The notes under the pieces: generated by a model
Databases searched by the model: none
The model's input: the letters and a program-made list of their open reading frames with translations, nothing else
Told to the model about the DNA's origin: nothing
Translations under genes and position numbers: made by a program
Shown here: positions 24,485-37,400 of the stretch, piece after piece
Position numbering within the stretch: the first letter of the stretch is position 1
How the letters are laid out: every line of letters starts with the position of its first letter
Origin: Micromussa lordhowensis
Taxonomy: Eukaryota; Cnidaria; Anthozoa; Scleractinia; Lobophylliidae
DNA length: 64,000 nt
Reading direction: 5' to 3'
Assembly: GCA_964020085.1 (NCBI GenBank)
Contig: OZ026595.1
Coordinates: 14,083,414 to 14,147,413, forward strand

Positions 24485-26645
24485 GAGAACTAAACAAAAC
24501 AGCTGTCATTGTTGGCGTAACATTGTTGGCGCAAAATAAACAAAAGAGCTGTAATTCTTGGCGTAAAAGAAACAAAACAGCTGTAATTGTTGGCGTAAAA
24601 TAAACAAAACAGCTGTAATTGTTGGCGAGAACTAAACAAAACAGCTGTCATTGTTGGCGTAACATTGTTGGCGCAAAATAAACAAAACAGCTGTAATTGT
24701 TGGCGCAAAATAAACAAAACAGCTGTAATTGTTGGCGTAAAATAAACAAAAGAGCTGTAATTGTTGGCGCGAAATAAACAAAACAGCTGTAATTGTTGGC
24801 GAGAAATAGACAAAATAGCTGTCATTGTTGGCGTAACATTGTTGGCGCAAAATAAAGAAAACAGCTGTAATTGTTGGCGCAAAATAAAGAAAACAGCTGT
24901 AATTGTTGGCGCGAAATAAACACAACAGCTGTAATTGTTGGCGTAAAAAAAACAAAACAGCTGTAATTTTTGCCGAGAAATAAACAAAACAGCTGTAATT
25001 GTTGGCGAGAAATAAACAAAACAGCTGTCATTGTTGGCGCAAAATAAACAAAACAGCTGTCATTGTTGGCGCGAAATAGACAAAACAGCTGTCATTGTTG
25101 GCGCAAAATAAACAAAACAGCTGTAATTGTTGGCGAGAAATAAACAAAACAGCTGTCATTGTTAGCGTAACATTGTTGGCGTAAAATAAACAAAACAGCT
25201 GTAAGTGTTGGCGAGAAATAAACAAAAAAGCTGTAATTGTTGGCGAGAAATAAACAAAACAGCTGTCATTGTTGGCGCAAAATAAACAAAACAGCTGTCA
25301 TTGTCGGCGCGAAATAAACAAAACAGCTGTCATTGTTGGCGCAAAATAAACAAAACAGCTGTAATTGTTGGCGTGAAATAAACAAAACAGCTGTACTTGT
25401 TGGCGCAAAATAAACAAAACAGCTGTAATTGTTGGCGCAAAATAAACAAAAGAGCTGTAATTCTTGGCGTAAAAGAAACAAAACAGCTGTAATTGTTGGC
25501 GTAAAAAAAACAAAACAGCTGTAATTGTTGGCGAGAACTAAACAAAACAGCTGTCATTGTTGGCGTAACATTGTTGGCGCAAAATAAACACAACAGCTGT
25601 CATTGTTGGCGCGAAATAAACACAACAGCTGTAATTGTTGGCGTAAAATAAACAAAACAGCTGTAATTGTTGGCGCAAAATAAACAAAACAGCTGTAATT
25701 GTTGCCGTAAAATAAACAAAAGAGCTGTAATTGTTGGCGCGAAATAAACAAAACAGCTGTAATTGTTGGCGAGAAATAAACAAAACAGCTGTCACTGTTG
25801 GCGTAACATTGTTGGCCCAAAATAAACAAAACAGCTGTAATTGTTGGCGCAAAATAAACAAAACAGCTGTAATTGTTGGCGTAAAATAAACAAAACAGCT
25901 GTAATTGTTGGCGTAAAATAAACAAAACAGCTGTAATTGTTGGCGTAAAATAAACAAAAGAGCTGTAATTGTTGGCGCGAAATAAACAAAACAGCTGTAA
26001 TTGTTGGCGAGAAATAGACAAAATAGCTGTCATTGTTGGCGTAACATTGTTGGCGCAAAATAAAGAAAACAGCTGTAATTGTTGGCGCAAAATAAACAAA
26101 ACAGCTGTAATTGTTGGCGCGAAATAAACACAACAGCTGTAATTGTTGGCGTAAAAAAAAAAAAACTGCTGTAATTTTTGCCGAGAAATAAACAAAACAG
26201 CTGTAATTGTTGGCGAGAAATAAACAAAACAGCTGTCATTGTTGGCGCAAAATAAACAAAACAGCTGTCATTGTTGGCGCGAAATAGACAAAACAGCTGT
26301 CATTGTTGGCGCAAAATAAACAAAACAGCTGTAATTGTTGGCGTAAAATAAACAAAACAGCTGTAATTGTTGGCGCGAAATAAACACAACAGCTGTAATT
26401 GTTGGCGAGAACTAAACAAAACAGCTGTCATTGTTGGCGTAACATTGTTGGCGCAAAATAAACAAAAGAGCTGTAATTCTTGGCGTAAAAGAAACAAAAC
26501 AGCTGTAATTGTTGGCATAAAATAAACAAAACAGCTGTAATTGTTGGCGTAAAATAAACAAAACAGCTGTAATTGTTGGCGCAAAATAAACAAAACAGCT
26601 GTAATTGTTGCCGTAAAATAAACAAAAGAGCTGTAATTGTTGGCG
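24485..26645. repeat. 2.2-kb block copied at 32353-34513 (offset 7868)
   Basis: The order of variants matches 32353-34513. Anchors are GAGAACTAAAC, AATTCTTGGCGTAAAAGAAAC, AAATAGACAAAATAGC (24810 and 32678), AATAAAGAAAACAGC, TAAAAAAAACAAAAC, AATTTTTGCCGAG, GTTAGCGTAAC, GTACTTGTTGG and GGCATAAAATAA. Differences are single bases, such as ACACAACAGCTG (24911) against ACACAACAGGTG (32779). The match ends at 26645/34513. Confidence 0.87.
26153..26165. repeat. 13-A homopolymer inside a monomer
   Basis: Two substitutions (T30 to A and C2 to A) merge the two A-tracts around a monomer boundary into 13 consecutive A, followed by CTGCTG instead of CAGCTG. The paired copy near 34021 has the first change and the CTGCTG change but keeps the C, so the second substitution came after duplication or is a read error in a homopolymer. 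Confidence 0.9.
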
Positions 26646-29333
26646 AGAAATAAATAAAACAGCTGTCATTGTTGGCGCAAAATAAACAAAACAGCTGTCA
26701 TTGTTGGCGCGAAATAGACAAAACAGCTGTCATTGTTGGCGCAAAATAAACAAAACAGCTGTAATTGTTGGCGTAAAATAAACAAAACAGCTGTAATTGT
26801 TTGCGCGAAATAAACACAACAGCTGTAATTGTTGGCGAAAACTAAACAAAACAGCTGTCATTGTTGGCGTAACATTGTTGGCGCAAAATAAACAAAAGAG
26901 CTGTAATTCTTGGCGTAAAAGAAACAAAACAGCTGTAATTGTTGGCATAAAATAAACAAAACAGCTGTAATTGTTGGCGTAAAATAAACAAAACAGCTGT
27001 AATTGTTGGCGCAAAATAAACAAAACAGCTGTAATTGTTGCCGTAAAATAAACAAAAGAGCTGTAATTGTTGGCGCGAAATAAACAAAACAGCTGTAATT
27101 GTTGGCGAGAAATCAACAAAACAGCTGTCACTGTTGGCGTAACATTGTTGGCCCAAAATAAACAAAACAGCTGTAATTGTTGGCGCAAAATAAACAAAAC
27201 AGCTGTAATTGTTGGCGTAAAATAAACAAAACAGCTGTAATTGTTGGCGTAAAATAAACAAAACAGCTGTAATTGTTGGCGTAAAATAAACAAAACAGCT
27301 GTAATTGTTGGCGCGAAATAAACAAAACAGCTGTAATTGTTGGCGTAAAATACACAAAAAAGCTGCAATTGTTGGCGCGAAATAAACAAAAGAGCTGTAA
27401 TTGTTGGCGAGAAATAAACAAAACAGCTGTCATTGTTGGCGTAACATTGTTGGCGCAAAATAAACAAAACAGCTGTAATTGTTTGCGCAAAATAAACAAA
27501 ACAGCTGTATTTGTTGGCGCGAAATAAACACAACAGCTGTAATTGTTGGCGTAAAATAAACAAAACAGCTTTAAGTGTTGGCGAGAAATAAACAAAACAG
27601 CTGTAATTGTTGGCTAGAAATAAACAAAACAGCTGTCATTGTTGGCGCAAAATAAACAAAACAGCTGTCATTGTTGGCGCGAAATAAACAAAACAGCTGT
27701 CATTGTTGGCGCAAAATAAACAAAACAGCTGTAATTGTTGGCGTAAAATAAACAAAACAGCTGTAATTGTTGGCGCAAAATAAACAAAACAGCTGTAATT
27801 GTTGGCGCAAAATAAACAAAACAGCTGTAATTGTTGCCGTAAAATAAACAAAAGAGCTGTAATTGTTGGCGCGAAATAAACAAAACAGCTGTAATTGTTG
27901 GCGAGAAATAAACAAAATAGCTGTCACTGTTGGCGTAACATTGTTGGCCCAAAATAAACAAAACAGCTGTAATTGTTGGCGCAAAATAAACAAAACAGCT
28001 GTAATTGTTGGCGTAAAATAAACAAAACAGCTGTAATTGTTGGCGTAAAATAAACAAAACAGCTGTAATTGTTGGCGTAAAAAAAACAAAACAGCTGTAA
28101 TTTTTGCCGAGAAATAAACAAAACAGCTGTAATTGTTGGCGAGAAATAAATAAAACAGCTGTCATTGTTGGCGCAAAATAAACAAAACAGCTGTCATTGT
28201 TGGCGCGAAATAGACAAAACAGCTGTCATTGTTGGCGCAAAATAAACAAAACAGCTGTAATTGTTGGCGTAAAATAAACAAAACAGCTGTAATTGTTTGC
28301 GCGAAATAAACACAACAGCTGTAATTGTTGGCGAAAACTAAACAAAACAGCTGTCATTGTTGGCGTAACATTGTTGGCGCAAAATAAACAAAAGAGCTGT
28401 AATTCTTGGCGTAAAAGAAACAAAACAGCTGTAATTGTTGGCATAAAATAAACAAAACAGCTGTAATTGTTGGCGTAAAATAAACAAAACAGCTGTAATT
28501 GTTGGCGCAAAATAAACAAAACAGCTGTAATTGTTGCCGTAAAATAAACAAAAGAGCTGTAATTGTTGGCGCGAAATAAACAAAACAGCTGTAATTGTTG
28601 GCGAGAAATCAACAAAACAGCTGTCACTGTTGGCGTAACATTGTTGGCCCAAAATAAACAAAACAGCTGTAATTGTTGGCGCAAAATAAACAAAACAGCT
28701 GTAATTGTTGGCGTAAAATAAACAAAACAGCTGTAATTGTTGGCGTAAAATAAACAAAACAGCTGTAATTGTTGGCGTAAAATAAACAAAACAGCTGTAA
28801 TTGTTGGCGCGAAATAAACAAAACAGCTGTAATTGTTGGCGTAAAATACACAAAAAAGCTGCAATTGTTGGCGCGAAATAAACAAAAGAGCTGTAATTGT
28901 TGGCGAGAAATAAACAAAACAGCTGTCATTGTTGGCGTAACATTGTTGGCGCAAAATAAACAAAACAGCTGTAATTGTTTGCGCAAAATAAACAAAACAG
29001 CTGTATTTGTTGGCGCGAAATAAACACAACAGCTGTAATTGTTGGCGTAAAATAAACAAAACAGCTTTAAGTGTTGGCGAGAAATAAACAAAACAGCTGT
29101 AATTGTTGGCTAGAAATAAACAAAACAGCTGTCATTGTTGGCGCAAAATAAACAAAACAGCTGTCATTGTTGGCGCGAAATAAACAAAACAGCTGTCATT
29201 GTTGGCGCAAAATAAACAAAACAGCTGTAATTGTTGGCGTAAAATAAACAAAACAGCTGTAATTGTTGGCGCAAAATAAACAAAACAGCTGTAATTGTTG
29301 GCGCAAAATAAACAAAACAGCTGTAATTGTTGG
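26630..29333. repeat. 1496-bp tandem duplication
   Basis: About 26630-27837 recurs at 28126-29333. Shared anchors are AAATAAATAAAACAGC, TGTTTGCGCG, GCGAAAACTAAAC, GGCATAAAATAA, AAATCAACAAAAC, AAATACACAAAAAAGCTGC, GTATTTGTTGG and GGCTAGAAA. The corresponding place in the 34.5-36 kb copy has it once. That accounts for most of the length difference between the two large domain B copies. Confidence 0.88.
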
Positions 29334-30221
29334 CGTAAAATAAACAAAACAGCTGTAATTGTTGGCGCAAAATAAACAAAACAGCTGTAATTGTTGGCGT
29401 AAAATAAACAAATCAGCTGTAATTGTTGGCGTGAAATAAACACAACAGCTGTAAATGTTGGCGAGAAATAAACAAAACAGCTGTCATTGTTGGCGTAACA
29501 TTGTTGGCGCAAAATAAACAAAACAGCTGTAATTGTTGGCGCAAAATAAAGAAAACAGCTGTAATTGTTGGCGCGAAATAAACAAAACAGCTGTAATTGT
29601 TGGCGTAAAATAAACAAAACAGCTGTAATTGTTGGCGTAAAATAAACAAAAGAGCTGTAATTGTTGGCGCGAAATAAACAAAACAGCTGTAATTGTTGGC
29701 GAGAAATAAACAAAACAGCTGTCATTGTTGGCGCAAAATAAACAAAACAGCTGTATTTGTTGGCGCGAAATAAACACAACAGCTGTAATTGTTGGCGCAA
29801 AATAAACAAAACAGCTGTAAGTGTTGGCGAGAAATAAACAAAAAAGCTGTAACTGTTGGCGAGAAATAAACAAAACAGCTGTCATTGTTGGCGCAAAATA
29901 AACAAAACAGCTTTCATTGTCGGCGCGAAATAAACAAAACAGCTTTCATTGTTGGCGCAAAATAAACAAAACAGCTGTAATTGTTGGCGTAAAATAAACA
30001 AAACAGCTGTAATTGTTGGCGCAAAATAAACAAAACAGCTGTAATTGTTGGCGTAAAATAAACAAAAGAGCTGTAATTGTTGGCGCGAAATAAACACAAC
30101 AGCTGTAATTGTTGGCGAGAAATAAACAAAACAGCTGTCATTGTTGGCGTAACATTGTTGGCGCAAAATAAACAAAACAGCTGTAATTGTTGGCGCAAAA
30201 TAAACAAAACAGCTGTAATTG

Positions 30222-30231
30222 TTGGCGCCAA
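30222..30231. other. Palindromic TTGGCGCCAA variant
   Basis: A rare CC at monomer positions 25-26 creates a 10-bp perfect palindrome, TTGGCGCCAA, followed by ATAAAC. It occurs once here and once in the paired block at 36864-36873. It resembles the palindromic form of E2F-type sites and abutting NFI half-sites. Binding is not shown by the sequence. Confidence 0.85.
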
Positions 30232-30999
30232 ATAAACAAAACAGCTGTAATTGTTTGCGTAAAATAAACAAAACAGCTGTAATTTTTGGCGCAAAATAAA
30301 CAAAACAGCTGTAATTGTTGGCGTAAAATAAACAAAAGAGCTGTAATTGTTGGCGCGAAATAAACAAAACAGCTGTAATTGTTGGCGAGAAATAAACAAA
30401 ACAGCTGTCATTGTTAGCGTAACATTGTTGGCGTAAAATAAACAAAACAGCTGTAAGTGTTGGCGAGAAATAAACAAAAAAGCTGTAATTGTTGGCGAGA
30501 AATAAACAAAGCAGCTGTCATTGTTGGCGCAAAATAAACAAAACAGCTGTCATTGTCGGCGCGAAATAAACAAAACAGCTGTCATTGTTGGCGGAAAATA
30601 AACAAAACAGCTGTAATTGTTGGCGTGAAATAAACAAAACAGCTGTAATTGTTGGCGCAAAATAAACAAAACAGCTGTAATTGTTGGCGTAACATTGTTG
30701 GCGCAAAATAAACAAAACAGCTATAATTGTTGGCGCAAAATAAACAAAACCGCTGTAATTGTTGGCGCGAAATAAACACAACAGCTGTAATTGTTGGCGT
30801 AAAATAAACAAAACAGCTGTAATTGTTGGCGAGAAATAAACAAAACAGCTGTAATTGTTGGCGCGAAATAAACAAAACAGCTGTAATTGTTGGCGTAAAA
30901 TAAACAAAACAGCTGTAATTGTTGGCGTAAAATAAACAAAAGAGCTGTAATTGTTGGCGCGAAATAAACAAAACAGCTGTAATTGTTGGCGAGAAATAA

Positions 31000-31024
31000 A
31001 CAAAACAGTGTTGGCGCGAAATAA
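31000..31024. repeat. 25-bp monomer (7-bp deletion)
   Basis: Seven bases (CTGTAAT) are lost, so ACAAAACAG joins TGTTGGCG directly and the E-box/PvuII palindrome is destroyed. The deletion lies between TG-containing short repeats. It also removes a plus-strand stop, allowing a 71-codon plus-strand frame at 30951-31166. The same lesion sits at 37642-37666 in the paired block. Confidence 0.94.
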
Positions 31025-31692
31025 ACAAAACAGCTGTAATTGTTGGCGAGAAATAAACAAAACAGCTGTCACTGTTGGCAAAACATTGTTGGCCCAAAAT
31101 AAACAAAACAGCTGTAATTGTTGGCGTAAAATAAACAAAACAGCTGTAATTGTTGGCGCGAAATAAACACAACAGCTGTAATTGTTGGCGTAAAATAAAC
31201 AAAACAGCTGTCATTGTTGCCGAGAAATAAACAAAACAGCTGTAATTGTTGGCGAGAAATAAACAAAACAGCTGTCATTGTTGGCGCAAAATAAACAAAA
31301 CAGCTGTCATTGTTGGCGCGAAATAAACAAAACAGCTGTCATTGTTGGCGCAAAATAAACAAAACAGCTGTAATTGTTGGCGTAAAATAAACAAAACAGG
31401 TGTAATTGTTGGCGCAAAATAAACAAAACAGCTGTAATTGTTGGCGCAAAATAAACAAAACAGCTGTAATTGTTGGCGAGAAATAGACAAAACAGCTGTC
31501 ACTGTTGGCGTAACATTGTTGGCGCAAAATAAACAAAACAGCTGTAATTGTTGGCGCAAAATAAACAAAACAGCTGTAATTGTTGGCGCGAAATAAACAC
31601 AACAGCTGTAATTGTTGGCGTAAAATAAACAAAACAGCTGTAATTTTTGGCGTAAAATAAACAAAACAGCTGTAATTGTTGGCGCAAAATAA

Positions 31693-31725
31693 ACAAAACA
31701 GCTGTAATTGTTGGCGCAAATATAA
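31693..31725. repeat. 33-bp monomer (1-bp insertion)
   Basis: An extra T turns GCAAAATAA into GCAAATATAA. The lesion shifts the phase of the array by one base. The identical insertion occurs at 38335-38367, 6642 bp downstream, confirming the block duplication. Confidence 0.93.
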
Positions 31726-34417
31726 ACAAAACAGCTGTAATTGTTGGCGCGAAATAAACACAACAGCTGTAATTGTTGGCGTAAAATAAACAAAACAGCT
31801 GTAATTGTTGGCGTAAAATAAACAAAACAGCTGTAATTGTTGGCGAGAAATAAACAAAACAGCTGTCATTGTTGGCGTAACATTGTTGGCGCAAAATAAA
31901 CAAAACAGCTGTAATTGTTGGCGAGAAATAAACAAAAGAGCTGTAATTGTTGGCGAGAAATAAACAAAACAGCTGTCATTGTTGGCACAAAATAAACAAA
32001 ACAGCTGTCATTGTTGGCGTGAAATAAACAAAACAGCTGTCATTGTTGGCGCAAAATAAACAAAACAGCTGGAATTGTTGGCGTAAAATAAACAAAACAG
32101 CTGTAATTGTTGGCGCAAAATAAACAAAACAGCTGTAATTGTTGGCGTAAAATAAACAAAACAGCTGTAATTGATGGCGCGAAATAAACACAACAGCTGT
32201 AATTGTTGGCGAGAACTAAACAAAACAGCTGTCATTGTTGGCGTAACATTGTTGGCGCAAAATAAACAAAACAGCTGTAATTGTTGGCGTAAAATAAACA
32301 AAACAACTGTAATTGTTGGCGAGAAATAAACAAAACAGCTGTAATTGTTGGCGAGAACTAAACAAAACAGCTGTCATTGTTGGCGTAACATTGTTGGCGC
32401 AAAATAAACAAAAGAGCTGTAATTCTTGGCGTAAAAGAAACAAAACAGCTGTAATTGTTGGCGTAAAATAAACAAAACAGCTGTAATTGTTGGCGAGAAC
32501 TAAACAAAACAGCTGTCATTGTTGGCGTAACATTGTTGGCGCAAAATAAACAAAACAGCTGTAATTGTTGGCGCAAAATAAACAAAACAGCTGTAATTGT
32601 TGGCGTAAAATAAACAAAAGAGCTGTAATTGTTGGCGCGAAATAAACAAAACAGCTGTAATTGTTGGCGAGAAATAGACAAAATAGCTGTCATTGTTGGC
32701 GTAACATTGTTGGCGCAAAATAAAGAAAACAGCTGTAATTGTTGGCGCAAAATAAAGAAAACAGCTGTAATTGTTGGCGCGAAATAAACACAACAGGTGT
32801 AATTGTTGGCGTAAAAAAAACAAAACAGCTGTAATTTTTGCCGAGAAATAAACAAAACAGCTGTAATTGTTGGCGAGAAATAAACAAAACAGCTGTCATT
32901 GTTGGCGCAAAATAAACAAAACAGCTGTCATTGTTGGCGCGAAATAGACAAAACAGCTGTCATTGTTGGCGCAAAATAAACAAAACAGCTGTAATTGTTG
33001 GCGAGAAATAAACAAAACAGCTGTCATTGTTAGCGTAACATTGTTGGCGTAAAATAAACAAAACAGCTGTAAGTGTTGGCGAGAAATAAACAAAAAAGCT
33101 GTAATTGTTGGCGAGAAATAAACAAAACAGCTGTCATTGTTGGCGCAAAATAAACAAAACAGCTGTCATTGTCGGCGCGAAATAAACAAAACAGCTGTCA
33201 TTGTTGGCGCAAAATAAACAAAACAGCTGTAATTGTTGGCGTGAAATAAACAAAACAGCTGTACTTGTTGGCGCAAAATAAACAAAACAGCTGTAATTGT
33301 TGGCGCAAAATAAACAAAAGAGCTGTAATTCTTGGCGTAAAAGAAACAAAACAGCTGTAACTGTTGGCGTAAAATAAACAAAACAGCTGTAATTGTTGGC
33401 GAGAACTAAACAAAACAGCTGTCATTGTTGGCGTAACATTGTTGGCGCAAAATAAACACAACAGCTGTCATTGTTGGCGCGAAATAAACACAACAGCTGT
33501 AATTGTTGGCGTAAAATAAACAAAACAGCTGTAATTGTTGGCGCAAAATAAACAAAACAGCTGTAATTGTTGCCGTAAAATAAACAAAAGAGCTGTAATT
33601 GTTGGCGCGAAATAAACAAAACAGCTGTAATTGTTGGCGAGAAATAAACAAAACAGCTGTCACTGTTGGCGTAACATTGTTGGCCCAAAATAAACAAAAC
33701 AGCTGTAATTGTTGGCGCAAAATAAACAAAACAGCTGTAATTGTTGGCGTAAAATAAACAAAACAGCTGTAATTGTTGGCGTAAAATAAACAAAACAGCT
33801 GTAATTGTTGGCGTAAAATAAACAAAAGAGCTGTAATTGTTGGCGCGAAATAAACAAAACAGCTGTAATTGTTGGCGAGAAATAGACAAAATAGCTGTCA
33901 TTGTTGGCGTAACATTGTTGGCGCAAAATAAAGAAAACAGCTGTAATTGTTGGCGCAAAATAAACAAAACAGCTGTAATTGTTGGCGCGAAATAAACACA
34001 ACAGCTGTAATTGTTGGCGTAAAAAAAACAAAACTGCTGTAATTTTTGCCGAGAAATAAACAAAACAGCTGTAATTGTTGGCGAGAAATAAACAAAACAG
34101 CTGTCATTGTTGGCGCAAAATAAACAAAACAGCTGTCATTGTTGGCGCGAAATAGACAAAACAGCTGTCATTGTTGGCGCAAAATAAACAAAACAGCTGT
34201 AATTGTTGGCGTAAAATAAACAAAACAGCTGTAATTGTTGGCGCGAAATAAACACAACAGCTGTAATTGTTGGCGAGAACTAAACAAAACAGCTGTCATT
34301 GTTGGCGTAACATTGTTGGCGCAAAATAAACAAAAGAGCTGTAATTCTTGGCGTAAAAGAAACAAAACAGCTGTAATTGTTGGCATAAAATAAACAAAAC
34401 AGCTGTAATTGTTGGCG

Positions 34418-37400
34418 TAAAATAAACAAAACAGCTGTAATTGTTGGCGCAAAATAAACAAAACAGCTGTAATTGTTGCCGTAAAATAAACAAAAGAGCT
34501 GTAATTGTTGGCGCGAAATAAACAAAACAGCTGTAATTGTTGGCGAGAAATAAACAAAATAGCTGTCACTGTTGGCGTAACATTGTTGGCCCAAAATAAA
34601 CAAAACAGCTGTAATTGTTGGCGCAAAATAAACAAAACAGCTGTAATTGTTGGCGTAAAATAAACAAAACAGCTGTAATTGTTGGCGTAAAATAAACAAA
34701 ACAGCTGTAATTGTTGGCGTAAAAAAAACAAAACAGCTGTAATTTTTGCCGAGAAATAAACAAAACAGCTGTAATTGTTGGCGAGAAATAAATAAAACAG
34801 CTGTCATTGTTGGCGCAAAATAAACAAAACAGCTGTCATTGTTGGCGCGAAATAGACAAAACAGCTGTCATTGTTGGCGCAAAATAAACAAAACAGCTGT
34901 AATTGTTGGCGTAAAATAAACAAAACAGCTGTAATTGTTTGCGCGAAATAAACACAACAGCTGTAATTGTTGGCGAAAACTAAACAAAACAGCTGTCATT
35001 GTTGGCGTAACATTGTTGGCGCAAAATAAACAAAAGAGCTGTAATTCTTGGCGTAAAAGAAACAAAACAGCTGTAATTGTTGGCATAAAATAAACAAAAC
35101 AGCTGTAATTGTTGGCGTAAAATAAACAAAACAGCTGTAATTGTTGGCGCAAAATAAACAAAACAGCTGTAATTGTTGCCGTAAAATAAACAAAAGAGCT
35201 GTAATTGTTGGCGCGAAATAAACAAAACAGCTGTAATTGTTGGCGAGAAATCAACAAAACAGCTGTCACTGTTGGCGTAACATTGTTGGCCCAAAATAAA
35301 CAAAACAGCTGTAATTGTTGGCGCAAAATAAACAAAACAGCTGTAATTGTTGGCGTAAAATAAACAAAACAGCTGTAATTGTTGGCGTAAAATAAACAAA
35401 ACAGCTGTAATTGTTGGCGTAAAATAAACAAAACAGCTGTAATTGTTGGCGCGAAATAAACAAAACAGCTGTAATTGTTGGCGTAAAATACACAAAAAAG
35501 CTGCAATTGTTGGCGCGAAATAAACAAAAGAGCTGTAATTGTTGGCGAGAAATAAACAAAACAGCTGTCATTGTTGGCGTAACATTGTTGGCGCAAAATA
35601 AACAAAACAGCTGTAATTGTTTGCGCAAAATAAACAAAACAGCTGTATTTGTTGGCGCGAAATAAACACAACAGCTGTAATTGTTGGCGTAAAATAAACA
35701 AAACAGCTTTAAGTGTTGGCGAGAAATAAACAAAACAGCTGTAATTGTTGGCTAGAAATAAACAAAACAGCTGTCATTGTTGGCGCAAAATAAACAAAAC
35801 AGCTGTCATTGTTGGCGCGAAATAAACAAAACAGCTGTCATTGTTGGCGCAAAATAAACAAAACAGCTGTAATTGTTGGCGTAAAATAAACAAAACAGCT
35901 GTAATTGTTGGCGCAAAATAAACAAAACAGCTGTAATTGTTGGCGCAAAATAAACAAAACAGCTGTAATTGTTGGCGTAAAATAAACAAAACAGCTGTAA
36001 TTGTTGGCGCAAAATAAACAAAACAGCTGTAATTGTTGGCGTAAAATAAACAAATCAGCTGTAATTGTTGGCGTGAAATAAACACAACAGCTGTAAATGT
36101 TGGCGAGAAATAAACAAAACAGCTGTCATTGTTGGCGTAACATTGTTGGCGCAAAATAAACAAAACAGCTGTAATTGTTGGCGCAAAATAAAGAAAACAG
36201 CTGTAATTGTTGGCGCGAAATAAACAAAACAGCTGTAATTGTTGGCGTAAAATAAACAAAACAGCTGTAATTGTTGGCGTAAAATAAACAAAAGAGCTGT
36301 AATTGTTGGCGCGAAATAAACAAAACAGCTGTAATTGTTGGCGAGAAATAAACAAAACAGCTGTCATTGTTGGCGCAAAATAAACAAAACAGCTGTATTT
36401 GTTGGCGCGAAATAAACACAACAGCTGTAATTGTTGGCGCAAAATAAACAAAACAGCTGTAAGTGTTGGCGAGAAATAAACAAAAAAGCTGTAACTGTTG
36501 GCGAGAAATAAACAAAACAGCTGTCATTGTTGGCGCAAAATAAACAAAACAGCTTTCATTGTCGGCGCGAAATAAACAAAACAGCTTTCATTGTTGGCGC
36601 AAAATAAACAAAACAGCTGTAATTGTTGGCGTAAAATAAACAAAACAGCTGTAATTGTTGGCGCAAAATAAACAAAACAGCTGTAATTGTTGGCGTAAAA
36701 TAAACAAAAGAGCTGTAATTGTTGGCGCGAAATAAACACAACAGCTGTAATTGTTGGCGAGAAATAAACAAAACAGCTGTCATTGTTGGCGTAACATTGT
36801 TGGCGCAAAATAAACAAAACAGCTGTAATTGTTGGCGCAAAATAAACAAAACAGCTGTAATTGTTGGCGCCAAATAAACAAAACAGCTGTAATTGTTTGC
36901 GTAAAATAAACAAAACAGCTGTAATTTTTGGCGCAAAATAAACAAAACAGCTGTAATTGTTGGCGTAAAATAAACAAAAGAGCTGTAATTGTTGGCGCGA
37001 AATAAACAAAACAGCTGTAATTGTTGGCGAGAAATAAACAAAACAGCTGTCATTGTTAGCGTAACATTGTTGGCGTAAAATAAACAAAACAGCTGTAAGT
37101 GTTGGCGAGAAATAAACAAAAAAGCTGTAATTGTTGGCGAGAAATAAACAAAGCAGCTGTCATTGTTGGCGCAAAATAAACAAAACAGCTGTCATTGTCG
37201 GCGCGAAATAAACAAAACAGCTGTCATTGTTGGCGGAAAATAAACAAAACAGCTGTAATTGTTGGCGTGAAATAAACAAAACAGCTGTAATTGTTGGCGC
37301 AAAATAAACAAAACAGCTGTAATTGTTGGCGTAACATTGTTGGCGCAAAATAAACAAAACAGCTATAATTGTTGGCGCAAAATAAACAAAACCGCTGTAA

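Larger units (their letters stand above)
27776..32357. repeat. 4.6-kb block, copy 1 (pair at 34418-38999)
   Basis: This is the longest near-identical duplication in the window. It matches 34418-38999 at offset 6642 through many rare variants: GTTTGCGCG, ATACACAAAAAAGCTGC, GGCTAGAAA, CAGCTTTCATTGTCGG, GGCGCCAAA, AAAGCAGCTG, a 25-bp monomer, a 33-bp monomer, AACAGGTGTAATT and TTGATGGCG. Junction spacing is the same in both copies. It ends at 32357/38999, where one copy has GAGAACTAAAC and the other GAGAAATAAAC. Confidence 0.93.

Noticed and set aside
26153..26165. Poly-A tail of a retroposed element
   Set aside because: The A-run is explained by two substitutions joining existing A-tracts in one monomer. 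No retroelement body or target-site duplication flanks it.
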